64,000 nt of DNA, from assembly GCA_037178625.1 (NCBI GenBank), contig CM074129.1:3038001-3102000 (forward strand), in the 5' to 3' direction. The position numbers were made by a program, and so were the translations under genes. Below the pieces are notes generated by a model, which did no database searches, had not been told where the DNA came from, and saw only the letters and a program-made list of their open reading frames with translations. Positions 1-10,760 of this stretch are shown here, piece by piece (the first letter of the stretch is position 1; every line of letters starts with the position of its first letter). Source of the stretch: Skeletonema tropicum. Its lineage: Eukaryota > Bacillariophyta > Thalassiosirophyceae > Thalassiosirales > Thalassiosiraceae.

Positions 1-1073
1 TACAACGACCGTACCATCAGCTGCCTTTGCTTGCAGACATTCTGAATCACGAAGGAACTTGTCTTCAAAACTGATGGCTGCTGGCTCTTTGGAAGTTGCT
101 CAATTTCCATGCTTAAGCGATAACTACGGGTGAGTCAAACTAATGCGCTCGTCTCTTGTGTGTTTGAACTGTCCAAATGATTGCATAGCATTACCTACAT
201 TATCTGATGTACAACATACAGTGTTGAGAAAACAATCACGCTAATGATGGACATGACCAATTTTTGTATTGACCTATCACTGCAACCAAACTACTTTCGA
301 TCTAATCTAACTCGATTCACTTCTCTCTCATCTATGCACACCGCAGCTATTTAATCCACGACGCGACTACTGGAGAGACAGCAGCGATAGATACACCAGA
401 TGCAACTGCTTACAAACAAGAATTAGAGAAACGTGGCTGGACACTTACACATATATTGAATACCCATCATCATGCCGATCACGTAGGTGGGAACTCAGAG
501 TTAAAGACTGAAGGAGTGAAAGTTTACGGTCCTGCCAACGATGGAAGTATCCCAGGTATGGACAATCCCTTATCAGATAGTGATACCCTTTCGTTTGGAG
601 GTGCAGAGGCCAGGGTCATTGATGTTGGCGGGCACACACTCGGACACATTGCTTTTTACTTCCCCGAAGAAAAAACTGCGTTTGTTGGTGACAGTCTCTT
701 TTCCCTTGGTTGTGGTCGAATGTTCGAAGGGACTGCCCCTCAGTTTTGGTCATCACTCAAACGGCTACGAGATTTACCTGATGATACAATAATATACTGT
801 GCTCATGAATATACTGAGAGTAATGCGCGATTCGCAATGAGCGTTGAACCAGGCAATGAACTCCTTGTGAAGAGAGTCGAAGAAATCAAGGCAAAACGTT
901 CACGTGGTGAACCAACTGTTCCTTCCCTGTTGGGCGAAGAGAAGTTGACAAATCCATTTTTGAGAGGTGACCTAAGTGATGAAATCAGGAAGAACGTTGG
1001 AGCAACCAGTGACGACGACGATGCTACAATCTTCTTAAAGATACGTCAAGGAAAAGATAACTTTCGTGGGTAA
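1..1073 (+). CDS. GLX2: Hydroxyacylglutathione hydrolase (glyoxalase II), 5' partial
   Basis: Zinc metallo-beta-lactamase-fold enzyme that hydrolyses S-D-lactoylglutathione to lactate and glutathione, the second step of methylglyoxal detoxification. Two exons are visible: one up to 129 and one from 347 to the stop at 1073. They are joined across a GT-AG intron (130-346) that restores the family's N-terminal strand, CLSDNYGYLIHD. The diagnostic metal-binding motif NTHHHADHVGGN follows, then GHTLGH and FVGDSLFSLGCGRMFEG, and later CAHEYTESN; together these hold the metal ligands. The C-terminal substrate-binding part ends near NPFLR. A Met at position 74 gives a cytosolic-length protein, but the frame stays open to the window edge, so an upstream targeting extension or further exon is possible. 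Family assignment is secure; the true start is not visible. Confidence 0.93.
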
Positions 1074-1123
1074 TGACTGCAGTTTGGAACCAGCTAACCT
1101 TACGCCCGTTTTATTTCTAAGCG

Positions 1124-1924
1124 CTAGCTATCAGACTTGACCAAAGATGAAGTCTTTTCTGTATTTGCCTCCGTTTTGTCACAGTGATGATGTCTGAAGA
1201 AGAGAGCAGCTTCGTTTATTGCGCTTGTAATGGCACATGAGCTGAAGACATGTCTTTTGTGACGGTTACCATCTAAATCTTTTCTTTTATCTTTACGCAC
1301 AAAATTATATGCATTGTGAGAAGACATGACATCAGTTGGTGGCTCTTCAAAAATAAAGAGGACTCTGACATGTAAAGATATTTTCAGGTATTGAACGTTT
1401 TGCAAAGAGCACATTCGCAACACCGTAAGCTTGACAGTAATGCAGTAGCGTAGGAAGAGGGAATTTGCTAGGATTGGGCGAAGCGCCCACACACCTCTTC
1501 ATTTGGCAGTGCATCAATATAATCCCAAGCTTCTCTGTAGGCGTCTACAGCCGATATCATCATGGAAGTAACAAGCTCGTGAGGTAGCTTCTGTTCTGCT
1601 GCTGCTAGCTGGTAGGCATACATTTCTGACAGGAGTTGCGGTTTCTCTTTGTGAACTTCTCGAACGAGTTCTGCCCAACGATTCACTACTTTGAACATAT
1701 CACTGACAACGCCAATATAAGCGGTCCCGGCTGGTAAAAGAGTTGTGATCTCTCTTGCTAAACTCATGAGCTGGACTATTTGGACCTGCTAAGCTTTTGA
1801 ATAAGTCCCGGAATCCAGGGCGAAGGCTGGGCGAAGGTCGGACAAAAAGAGAAGAAAAAAAGCGAGAGATACTTACGTCCTCGCTCATCAAAACAGCGAA
1901 GGTGAACCGTCGTGATGTTGTCAC
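1124..1924 (-). pseudogene. Decayed fragment of a HPAT/SERGT-like glycosyltransferase
   Basis: Minus-strand remnant resembling the C-terminal half of algal hydroxyproline/serine O-glycosyltransferase-like proteins. A short first exon (1924 to about 1877, ending at a GTAAGT donor) seems to join one starting near 1785. That exon encodes NRWAELVREVHKEKP and LLSEMYAYQLAAAEQKLPHE, the EMYAY core of the family. The frame then stops (TAG, near 1470), but the family continues at once in the +1 frame (LHYCQAYGVANVLFAKR). It stops again at TTT-TGA (near 1355) and continues in the next +1 frame (EEPPTDVMSSHNAYNF to the stop at 1124). The N-terminal half of the enzyme is absent, and only about 330 bp separate this from the next gene. 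I infer a truncated pseudogene. Sequencing insertions at CCC and TTTTT runs are the main alternative. Confidence 0.6.
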
Positions 1925-1990
1925 ATCATGACATCTTCAATCTGCAGCAAATAGGCGTGCCGGGATAGATATTGGGCGCTTTTCATGGTT

Positions 1991-2159
1991 TGTTGTGGGC
2001 GGCGCCCACGTGGGGCCACAACAACACAAAATCGGGTATAAATGAGCTCATAATACCCACAAATTACCCTGATATCGACCAAAAATCCCCAATAATATTC
2101 CCCTTTCAAGCCTCTCCTCAACCATGGTATGGTATGTATGGGCACGCCCACGCGCCCAT
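1991..2159. promoter_or_regulatory. Palindrome-rich upstream region with a G-box
   Basis: Upstream of the membrane-protein gene starting at 2257. A nested inverted repeat has outer arms TGTTGTGG (1991-1998) and CCACAACA (2016-2023) and inner arms GTGGGC (1995-2000) and GCCCAC (2004-2009), with a CACGTG hexamer at 2007-2012. A second inverted pair, ATGGGC (2138-2143) and GCCCAT (2154-2159), lies about 100 bp from the ATG. CACGTG is the classic bZIP/bHLH core. A promoter role is inferred from position only. Confidence 0.3.
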
Positions 2160-2256
2160 TATCTCGATTTGCCTACGAGCAGCAAATCTTCGTATCTTTT
2201 GATGACATCATTATGTTGTGTTGACAGAGTGAATCGTAGTACACAATAAAGTTACC

Positions 2257-3348
2257 ATGAAGCTTTTAAATAGTAGCATCGTTGTCCTCCTCCTCTCCTT
2301 AGCCACTTTATCAAGTGTCTCTGAAGCCAAGCTTGCACCGACAACCTTTGTTGGGAAGAGAAAGGCTTCTTTCCCCAATGAGGCTTCATTGAGTGAAGTT
2401 CTCGGCGAGCCTGAACAAAAACAGACTCACTCCAAGACGTCGTCCAAGTCCAAGTCACTCTCGACCCTCTCATCTCTAATGCGCTTAGCTGGAGGGTCAA
2501 CAGAGTCAGTCTCTCCTGCTCTTACTTACTACATGGATCTTTTCTGGACTGGCTTGACAGTTGTTTTCATGGCCCTCTGGTTGAAGTCGATGAAGCAGTT
2601 CAATCTCGCTGGCACTTCCGAGAACATCGATTACCTTGATGAGTTCCCTAACTTCAACGAACAGGTTCTGAATGATGGCTTTTGTATTTTGCAAGAAGGT
2701 TCATCGCATTTGTTTGGTCTAGGAACTCTCAAGCTCTGTGGGATCGCAGACCTCCTCCTTGTTATTTTCTCCTACTTCAAGTACAAAGACACTTTTGGTG
2801 TAGATGGCAACAATAACAAGCTTATTTACTTCGCCTCTGCTGCCTACACTCTTCTTCATGGCGCAATCCATGGGTTCGAGGTTGACCAAACTGGAAAGCT
2901 TGTGAGCGAAGATAACAGTTTGGTGATGAATATTGTGGGAGTTGTCCTTTTGGCTCTTGTAACTGCGTTCACCCCTATTGGTATCACTGGTATCTTCAAG
3001 GACGCAGGAAAGGAAGGAGGGATGGCAGTTGGAATTGCCGTTTGGATCGCTTTTGTTGCTTTTTATGCAGCTATAATTCAAGAGAAGGTGTTTGCGCTTA
3101 CGTTCATCAATGTGACCATTTATCTCTCCATCTTTGGTGCTAGAGCTCTTGCTTTTGATAAAGACGATGAGCGTAGGTTGGATTTCTTCTCGGGTAAGAC
3201 TGTTATGGCCACTATCTTGGCAGCAACTGCAAATATTGTGGTGATGTGTTTCGAACCTCTCGTCTGCAAGGATTGGTTTGCTAGCGTTGGAGGTCACCTC
3301 TGGTTTGACATTACACTTTGGTTTTTCATGATGAGCATCATGAAGTGA
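2257..3348 (+). CDS. Multi-spanning membrane protein with signal peptide, unrecognised
   Basis: I do not recognise a family. The 363-residue single-exon product starts with a clear signal peptide (residues 1-24, ending SVSEA). A Ser/Lys-rich luminal stretch runs to about residue 80. About eight hydrophobic segments follow: near 87-105, 152-173, 190-205, 224-248, 255-275, 278-297, 312-330 and 345-360. Charged loops are short, and a DKDDERR loop lies near 305. The layout suggests a polytopic protein of the endomembrane system or a plastid envelope; no AF-type plastid motif follows the signal peptide. The ATG at 2257 is preferred because the signal peptide begins there. The gene diverges from the glycosyltransferase fragment, with the palindromic region in between. 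Function unknown. Confidence 0.8.
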   Translation: MKLLNSSIVVLLLSLATLSSVSEAKLAPTTFVGKRKASFPNEASLSEVLGEPEQKQTHSKTSSKSKSLSTLSSLMRLAGGSTESVSPALTYYMDLFWTGLTVVFMALWLKSMKQFNLAGTSENIDYLDEFPNFNEQVLNDGFCILQEGSSHLFGLGTLKLCGIADLLLVIFSYFKYKDTFGVDGNNNKLIYFASAAYTLLHGAIHGFEVDQTGKLVSEDNSLVMNIVGVVLLALVTAFTPIGITGIFKDAGKEGGMAVGIAVWIAFVAFYAAIIQEKVFALTFINVTIYLSIFGARALAFDKDDERRLDFFSGKTVMATILAATANIVVMCFEPLVCKDWFASVGGHLWFDITLWFFMMSIMK

Positions 3349-3951
3349 ATGAGATCATACTGACGTTGACTTTCACCAAAACCATGCTGTGTGTTGTGAT
3401 ATCGTTTCAGCCTCAGATAGATTGCTTAAGAAGTACCTATTGCGTAGTGTTGGCTAAAATATTGTTGACACTGACTTTATCTTTATCCACTATACTTAAA
3501 TATCTTACAAAAAGTTGTCCTGTCTATGTCAAAGCCAGGACCTCCCTCACTCTAGATACTTATACGCCTCCATTAAACCCTTTCCTTCCGAGGTGCTCAT
3601 TTCGTACTCATTTTGACTTTGGGCCATAACTACGCAAATACTAGCCCGATTCTTACCGTTCAAAGACCATCAACTTTCCATTTCGGTAGTTTAGAACGAG
3701 TCTGCAAAGTACCTCGACGTTATTCCAACCATTTTCCGCGTGGAATTAGGTACAAATTATGCGATTATAGTGCATAGGATGACTCCCAGCGACTTAGTCA
3801 AAAGGTAATAGCATGTACTATCAACTTTTGACCATTGCTATGTGTTGGAGGGTCGATGTTGAGCGTAGAGAGGCAGTAGATTCAGTCAGTATGTGTTTCG
3901 TGCGTAGTTTATTTTCATTTGTAGCCCAACCATGCCTAGTTTATTCTATAT
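3349..3951. other. Intergenic, no feature seen
   Basis: Convergent 3' ends of the membrane-protein gene and SufD. The only frames here are short, compositionally random and overlap the SufD 3' end. I see no RNA gene or repeat. Confidence 0.6.
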
Positions 3952-6111
3952 TTACACGCTTTGGAACTCTCCTCCAACGAGGGTCTTTTCTCCTTGTGGC
4001 ACTAGGTTCTCCAATCTTCTAACAACCCTTGATCTCAAGCCATTCTCATCATCGAAACCCCCCGCAATTCTGTCGTCAACACTGCTTCCAATTTCCTCCA
4101 CAAAGGCATACATTAACAAGTTCCTTGCTGTTGTTCTATCCAACCCACGACTCCTCAAGTAGAATAGTTCTTCTTCACTCAAATCCGAAACTGTGGCACC
4201 GTGTGTGCAGGTTACATCGTCTGCGATGATTTCCAAACTAGGAGTAGCCCAGATACGAGCATGATCAGACAGTAATATAGTACGGCTCAATTGCTCGGAG
4301 TCCGTCTGTTGAGCAGATTGCTCTACACGAATACGACCGCGGAACGACGCAGTAGACCGTCCACCAACCATGTTTCGTTGTTCCTGTCGAGATATTGTGC
4401 CCTGGGCCATATGATGAATATTTGTACGCATGTCAGAACGCTGGGCACCTCCCGAGAGTGAAAATCCATTGATGGCAGCGGAGGCACCAGGGCGGAGGAG
4501 ACTGGTGGAGATGGCAATGCGTGAGCGACCGCAACCTCCAAGTTCCATAATCGATCCAGCGTATGCTCCTTCATCGCCAGTGATGTGGACATCGATCGCT
4601 TGGAAGTTTGTGTCGCGCAAAGCCGGACGTTTCGCTTCCTCCTCACGAGGGTTGGCAATAGACTCTTCCTCGGCTTCCTCATCTGATATTTCCACACGAG
4701 ATGTTACTTGTCCACCAGACTCCTCAAGGAAGGAATGAGTCACGTTGGCATTCGCTCCAACATACACTTGAGTGTAACCATTCACAAAGGTAGCACATGG
4801 AGCTTCCTCCGAGTCCTCGTTGAGATCGACACACATTTGGACGAGAGAAAGGACACTTTCATCATCTGCAACTGCAAGCAAGCGCGGATGAAATGCTACT
4901 CCCTTATCATCCTCTTCAGAAGCACTTCCACCCGATGGCGTTTGAGCATTCACAACTAGGACTGGCTTTGGTGCAGCTTCTTCATCTTCCGAATCCGCAC
5001 TAGCATCCTTCATACTAGCATGGACATAAGCCACGGAACCAGCCTTGACAGAGTTCAGTGCCGCAAACGCCGCTGTCCCTTGTTGATTATTGATCGCAAA
5101 TTGGCTTGTAGCCTTTCCAACACAGTGATCAGGACTACTCAACTTTTCAAGTGAAGTCAATGGACCTTTGGATGAGTCTGGAACCTCCGCTGCAAGTTTG
5201 TCAGTGTGGCCATCAGGAAGACGAGACAGGAGCTCCAAGGTCTCCAGTGATAGTCCACTTTCGAAGTCAGCAGAATTCAAGTTCTTAACTTCATCTGTCG
5301 TCTTACTCAAAGCTGGACAGAATCTTCCATTGATGTACACAAGACGTCCATCACATGAGTCATCATCCAACCATGCTCCCTTTGACTTCAAAGAGGCAAT
5401 AGTGTCCTCAATCTCTTTTTCGTTCAATTCTTTGTCGGTTCCAACACCCTCCGGTCGTCCTGAATAGTCCATAGCGATCAGTCCATTGACATCAAAATGC
5501 CTCCAGGCCTCTGCCCCTCGTCGTGGCACGGGTAGGCCATAAGTTTCAAGACCATATGCAGGATACAACGGTGATGTAGGAAGACGACGCACTACATATG
5601 GTGTCCATTCTTCTTCCCCATAGTTAATTACAGGTTCGTCAACCAACTCTACTTTTTGCAAGAGACGCTGTTTGTGCTCTTCCGAAATCGAACCAAGGAA
5701 AGATTCTCCCTCGCTTTCTAGTAACGCACCAAACCATGCATCCGCAGCCTTATCAGAATTTGACATGCGGGTTTGACGATAAGGTTCGTGATCCGTAATA
5801 TGAGCTAGTGGTTCGCCGTCTTCGCCGGTGATGACTCGTTTAGGATCATAGGGGTTGTCAAATTTAATTGTGGCCTCGCCAACCGGCCCTGCTGTCGCTT
5901 CCTCCGCTTCTTTTTCCGGCGTAGGTGGCTGATCATCGGGTCCTAGACCAATACTAACACCAAGAGATGATGCAGAACGCTTATTTACATGGTTTGCCAG
6001 AGGCGAGGTGAAGGCGTCACAAGATTGTGTGAGTGAAGCCGCGAGAGACACGGCAGTTGCGGCGGCCAAGCCTAATTGAATTTTAGAGCTTTTTGAACAC
6101 TTCATTGGCAA
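3952..6111 (-). CDS. SUFD: Plastid Fe-S cluster assembly scaffold subunit SufD
   Basis: SufD partners SufB and SufC in the SUF scaffold that builds Fe-S clusters in plastids. The 719-residue product opens with a signal peptide ending CDAFTSP, an AF-type cleavage motif for secondary-plastid import, then a Ser/Arg-rich transit stretch. The C-terminal half carries the SufBD beta-helix and helical core: ELGGCGRSRIAIS, NIHHMAQGTISRQ and FRGRIRVEQSAQQTDSEQL. CTHGATVSDLSEEELFYLRS begins at residue 635, with His637 in the position of the essential His of bacterial SufD. The protein is longer than the usual 430-450 residues because of the targeting sequence and acidic insertions (around 370-400 and 480-500). 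In diatoms SufB and SufC are commonly plastid-encoded, so a nuclear SufD would have to be imported. Intronless. Confidence 0.92.
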   Translation of the reverse strand: MPMKCSKSSKIQLGLAAATAVSLAASLTQSCDAFTSPLANHVNKRSASSLGVSIGLGPDDQPPTPEKEAEEATAGPVGEATIKFDNPYDPKRVITGEDGEPLAHITDHEPYRQTRMSNSDKAADAWFGALLESEGESFLGSISEEHKQRLLQKVELVDEPVINYGEEEWTPYVVRRLPTSPLYPAYGLETYGLPVPRRGAEAWRHFDVNGLIAMDYSGRPEGVGTDKELNEKEIEDTIASLKSKGAWLDDDSCDGRLVYINGRFCPALSKTTDEVKNLNSADFESGLSLETLELLSRLPDGHTDKLAAEVPDSSKGPLTSLEKLSSPDHCVGKATSQFAINNQQGTAAFAALNSVKAGSVAYVHASMKDASADSEDEEAAPKPVLVVNAQTPSGGSASEEDDKGVAFHPRLLAVADDESVLSLVQMCVDLNEDSEEAPCATFVNGYTQVYVGANANVTHSFLEESGGQVTSRVEISDEEAEEESIANPREEEAKRPALRDTNFQAIDVHITGDEGAYAGSIMELGGCGRSRIAISTSLLRPGASAAINGFSLSGGAQRSDMRTNIHHMAQGTISRQEQRNMVGGRSTASFRGRIRVEQSAQQTDSEQLSRTILLSDHARIWATPSLEIIADDVTCTHGATVSDLSEEELFYLRSRGLDRTTARNLLMYAFVEEIGSSVDDRIAGGFDDENGLRSRVVRRLENLVPQGEKTLVGGEFQSV

Positions 6112-6418
6112 TAAAACTACAATAGTTATTGAATTGCTGCCTATTTAAGTGAGCTAATTGCTGTGTTACACTTCCATATCTTTCCCCGGTATGGTGATGG
6201 ATGGTAGCAATGGACGGTGACAAAGCTTGAAGTGCGCACGAACTGCTGTGGTGGGATTTGTGGGGATGATGTCTTGCTGACGTGGAAGATTCTCAGGATT
6301 CCTGAACATGGGCCTCAATTCACACAAGTGCTGGACTGAGTAACATACCCGGAGAAGAACTGCCTTCTCTGCATTCATAATACTGATGAGTTAGGGTATG
6401 ACATCAAATATCTTACAA
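6112..6418. other. Intergenic, no feature seen
   Basis: Head-to-tail spacer between the kinesin 3' end (6419) and the SufD start (6111), both on the minus strand. It should hold the SufD promoter, but no recognisable motif stands out. Confidence 0.5.
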
Positions 6419-9400
6419 TTAGTTCGGACCCTTAGCAGCTCTTATCCTATTCATCCTAGCCATGTGCCTTTCAAGTGACTTTTCTTGCCTACTTTTAGAC
6501 CGACCGTCATTAGAATCAGTTGACGAAGTCGTCGATGCAGCAGAAGTGATCACATCATCTTTTGCCTCTTCATCGTTTTTCTTGGATTCGTAACGGTCAA
6601 CCATTTTATCAAGCAGTTCAGTTTCGCGCCCCTTGAACTTATTCATGACAACATCTATCTTATCTGCCTTTGCTGGGTCGTGTTCTTGCAACATCTTCAA
6701 CACACGGAATCGAATGCGAGCAACACTGTTTGAGTCGGACACTGTCGTTGTGCGAGGCACTACACTCTTCGCAACGTTTGCTCTTATGCTGGAAGGCTTC
6801 TTGAGACCGGATTGATGTGGTTGATATGGTGATGGTTTTTTCGTTGTGTCAACTTTACGGGTGGATGGTGCCGGAATACGAGATTGTATCACAGAGTCTC
6901 GACGGTGCCTAATCTTTTCCTCATTGAACTGCTCCTTCACTGCACGAAGATTCTTTTTGAGGTCAAAGATAATGTTTTCTTTTTCCTCATTCTGCCGAGA
7001 AAGTGACTCTTGTTTGTGCTTCAGGCTAGACAAGTCCTTCTTAACTCGCCTCAAGGCTTCTTGAGTTTTTCCAAGCTCAGCAGCTGTCTCCTCGCGAGCG
7101 TTCTTTTCCTTCTGCCACCGTTCCGTGATGTCGTTGTTCGTTTGCTTCAGCAAATTCAAAGTCTTTGTTTCTCCCTTTGAGTTGGCACGAGTAACTGAGG
7201 CCTTGGCCAGTTTCTCTTCCACTCTTTCCTTCTCACGTTTCAGTGACATCAATTGAGATTCCGACCGCTCCTTCGCTTTTGATATAATGCTCAACTCAGA
7301 AGTCAAATTCTTCACAGACTCTTCAAGATTCTTAGCATTGACGTTCTTCTGAGCCGAACCGAGATTGATTCTCCTAACTCTGGTGGCAAATTTCAAAGCA
7401 AATGTTGTTTCATCGTACGAATTGTTGTGAGGACACACTGTCACTACCATCATCGTCCTGCTGTTTCCACCTAGAGCATTTTGGAGCAGATGAGTCAATT
7501 TAGAATCCCTATACGGGACGTGGGAGCTTTTTCTATCAAGCGCTTCCATAACATTTCCAAGCGCTGACAGACTCTTGTTGATATGTTGAGCCTCCTTGAG
7601 TGCCTGCCCTTCCACTTCACTCTTTCGAACACGTTCTGAACCTGCCAAGTCAACGAGATATAATGTTCCTTTGTTCTTCGCCTCTCCAACGCCTGATGTT
7701 ACGTCAACTCGTAGGATCATATGAGATCGGCTACTATGTTCATTGAGATTGGTTGATGCCTTCGCCCGGTTCGCATTCCCACGATCCAATGCGAGAAGCA
7801 CATCAGAAACAGAACTGACCTTTTCCTTGCGGAGATCGGGAACTTCGACAACATTATCAGCTCCATGACGCACACTCAGCGATCGTTTTTGAGGCAAACC
7901 TTGGATGTTCAAAAAGTTTGGATCGAGGAGGTCATATACTGCAGAATTTGCACGGCATTAGCATACAAATTAGTTTGGTTGATCGGTGTATCGGTGCATT
8001 TGGTAGTGAGAACGGCGAAAGCATCGGCATCAACTTACCTTCATCATTATAAATCTCTAGCATACCAACCTCAATATCGTACTCGAACTTGAACTCGCCT
8101 AGAGTAGTAACTTTGTCCTGTTGCTCCTTGGCACGATCTTGAAGCATACCGAAAATCTTCTGGATCGTCCTCTGGCTAATTCCATAGCGACCATTCTCTT
8201 TATCACCTTCCATTGTGTAAGTTTTTCCAGATCCTGTTTGACCGTAAGCGAAAATACAGGAGTTATAACCGTCAATGACACTCAATGCCATTGGTTCCAC
8301 ATCGCGAAAGACTGCTGATTGCTTTGTTTCAGGTCCCCAGACCTTATCAAATGCGTAAGATTTCCAATTTTGCGTTCGCTCATCAAAACAGCCTACTTCT
8401 GTTTCACTAAGAGATTGGGCTACTTCATGTAATCCCTTCTTTGATTCACCAATAGACATAGGCCGGATACGACAGCAGACTTGAATGTTGCCCTCAAGCT
8501 TAAGAATACGAGCAAGAAGCTCAGCGTTGTGGGTCTTTTGGGTTGACACCTTCTTTGCCAATGAACGAAACTCTTCTGCAATCATCTCAGGATTATTTGA
8601 TTGCAATACCTCCTCAATATCATCGACCATGTCCAAATCGGCAGGATCGGTTTCATCAGCTCTATTTGGTTCACCACCTCTTGTTGCAGCTGCCAATTGA
8701 TTCTTTAGCTGTTTGATCTCATCTTCCAAATGATTTTTCATGCTTATACTCATTCGATTTTGGTCTTCCAATCGATCACATTCATCTTGTAATGATGCAT
8801 CTCCCTCCAAGCGCAGCATTTTCCTTCGAGGTGACAATGGAGACTCCTTTTTCACACTCTCCATTTCAACAAGCTTCGATCGAGTTGCTTCTAATTCTCC
8901 TTCTGCAGTTTCAAGCTCCTTCTGCACATGCACAATTTTCTCTTCCAACGATACGCGGACTCTCTCTACTTCTTGCTGCTGTTCTTTTAACTCAGCACGC
9001 ACTTCTCCGAGGGAAGACTCGAGGCTCTTGATCTTACTTCTAGCTTCACTCAATTCTTTAGATGAGGATGCTGATTCGCTAGCAACTTCCTGATGCTGCT
9101 TCACGATTTCTGCGTGCTCCTTCTTCATGTGCTCTTCCGTATCCTTCAGCATTTTGGTTAGAGACGAATTGGTATCAGCGAGATTTTTCATCTCCTCCTT
9201 CAACTCCTCAACCTCTCTTGATCGTGTCGTTAGTAGTTCCTTCAAAGCTTCATGTTGTCCATCACTTTCTTGCTTCTCTCTGGTTGCGGTATCATCAAAT
9301 GCCTGCGTTAGTTCCTCCATTTCAAGTTGTAATGCTTCACAATCTGCCTTGGAATTTTGAAGTGCTAACTCCAACCTTCCTACCTCTTCTTGCAACTTTT

Positions 9401-10760
9401 GACTTTCTTCTTTTGATAGTTTTATTGCTTCCTCCCATTCTTTTGACTCGATTTCTCTAGATCGATCTTCCGAGGCAACTTTGTCCAGTTTACCTTGGAG
9501 AGTGGCAATTTCTTCAGCGTATTGATTTTGTGCCGTTTCATATTCGGTAGCTTTGATGCGAGTCTCTTCTTCGTAAGCTTCTGTCTCCTTTTCCAGCTGC
9601 TCTTTTAATCTCTTACAATCTTCTTCTAGAGCAGCATTTTCTTGTCGAAGAATGTCAATGACACATTCAAGCTCAGCAATCTTTTCCTCATGAGTTCTGA
9701 CTAGTTCCTCTTCTATGGCGCTTTGAACTTCTCCCATTGCCTCCAATTGTTTATTAGCTTCCTCAGCTTCTATCATCGCCTCTTCAAGTTCTGCTTGCGA
9801 TTGGGAAAGTTTCTTTTCTGTCTCAATGAGCATTTCACAATACTGCTCAAGCTCATCTTCCAACGTTTTGATATATTCCTGCTTATCATCATCAGGTGAT
9901 TCTACAGGCGTGACCGAACCACTTTCAACAGGGGTGGATGGAGCAGTTTCACTGATTTCTTCATCAAATATGTCATCTCCATCGCTTTGCTTGGCAGCTC
10001 CATCAACATTTGGAAAGAAAGCCTCTTCATCAAAAGACGACTTTGCGACAGTTGGTAAGAATGCTTCATCGTCGAAAGACTCCTTTGAAGCAGCTGTTGG
10101 CAAAAATGCATCCTCGTCAAACTCATCCTCGTCATCCTTTGTGTCGGCACCATTGTAAGTGGTTTGGTCCACATCATGTTCGCGCTCCGAGTTATTAGCC
10201 ATCGTGATATTAACATTATTTCTGACCTCCTCCAACTCTATTTCCTTCTCTTTCAGCTTCATCTTCACCACATCCAAATCCTCCTTCATCTCCTCAAGCT
10301 CCCCTCTATGCCTTTCTCGCTCTGTCTCCAACTCATTCCTATAATCTTCCACCTCACCCTCAATAAATGCCAACCGTTCCATCAAATCTTCATTCTCGTC
10401 TTTAATTTTGCGCAGCTCACTGGAACGCACCGATGCCAGCGTCCCCTCCACCTCACGCATTTTATTCTCTGCATCTTCACATGCCATTTCTGCCTGTATG
10501 CGCCGTTGAGATTCTTGTTTGAGTTGACTTGTTACCGAGGATAATTTCGATTCGAATGAGTTTAGCTGTGGTGTGACGTTGGCAAGTTGTGAGGCCAGAG
10601 CCGAGTTTCGAGACTCGGCTTGATCTAAATCTTGCTGACATTTGGTTAGTTCGGCGTCTAGCTCTTCTTCTAATTCACGTGAGGATGCGATGTAGTCATC
10701 GAATGCAGTTTGGAGAGCGTCCAATTCTGCTTGTTTCTCTAGGACGGCTGGATCCGTCAT
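6419..10760 (-). CDS. Kinesin-14-type motor protein, internal motor between coiled coils
   Basis: Microtubule motor ATPase of 1413 residues in two exons (10760-8039 and 7938-6419). The 100-nt GT-AG intron between them interrupts the motor and, when spliced, restores EIYNDEVYDLLDP. Residues 1-750 are almost entirely coiled coil, with an acidic patch (about 205-285) that repeats DEEAFLPT-type units. The motor starts at GNIQVCCRIRP (about 757). It contains the P-loop GQTGSGKT (about 840-847), switch I NEHSSRSH, switch II LVDLAGSE and ends at RRINLG (about 1100). An N-terminal stalk running straight into the GNIxVxCRxRP neck/motor junction is typical of minus-end-directed kinesin-14. About 310 further residues follow: coiled coil, a basic Ser/Pro-rich region and a second short helical part. 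This long tail after the motor is unusual for the class. Spindle or vesicle roles would be guesses. Confidence 0.92.

Noticed and set aside
1921..2202. Frames of about 75 codons on both strands upstream of the membrane-protein gene
   Set aside because: They cover the palindromic GC-rich promoter region and have no recognisable protein features.
8740..10344. Plus-strand Ser/Phe/Leu-rich frames opposite the kinesin stalk
   Set aside because: The Glu/Lys/Leu-rich coiled coil on the minus strand produces long Ser/Phe/Leu frames on the complement; the coding strand is clear from the motor domain.
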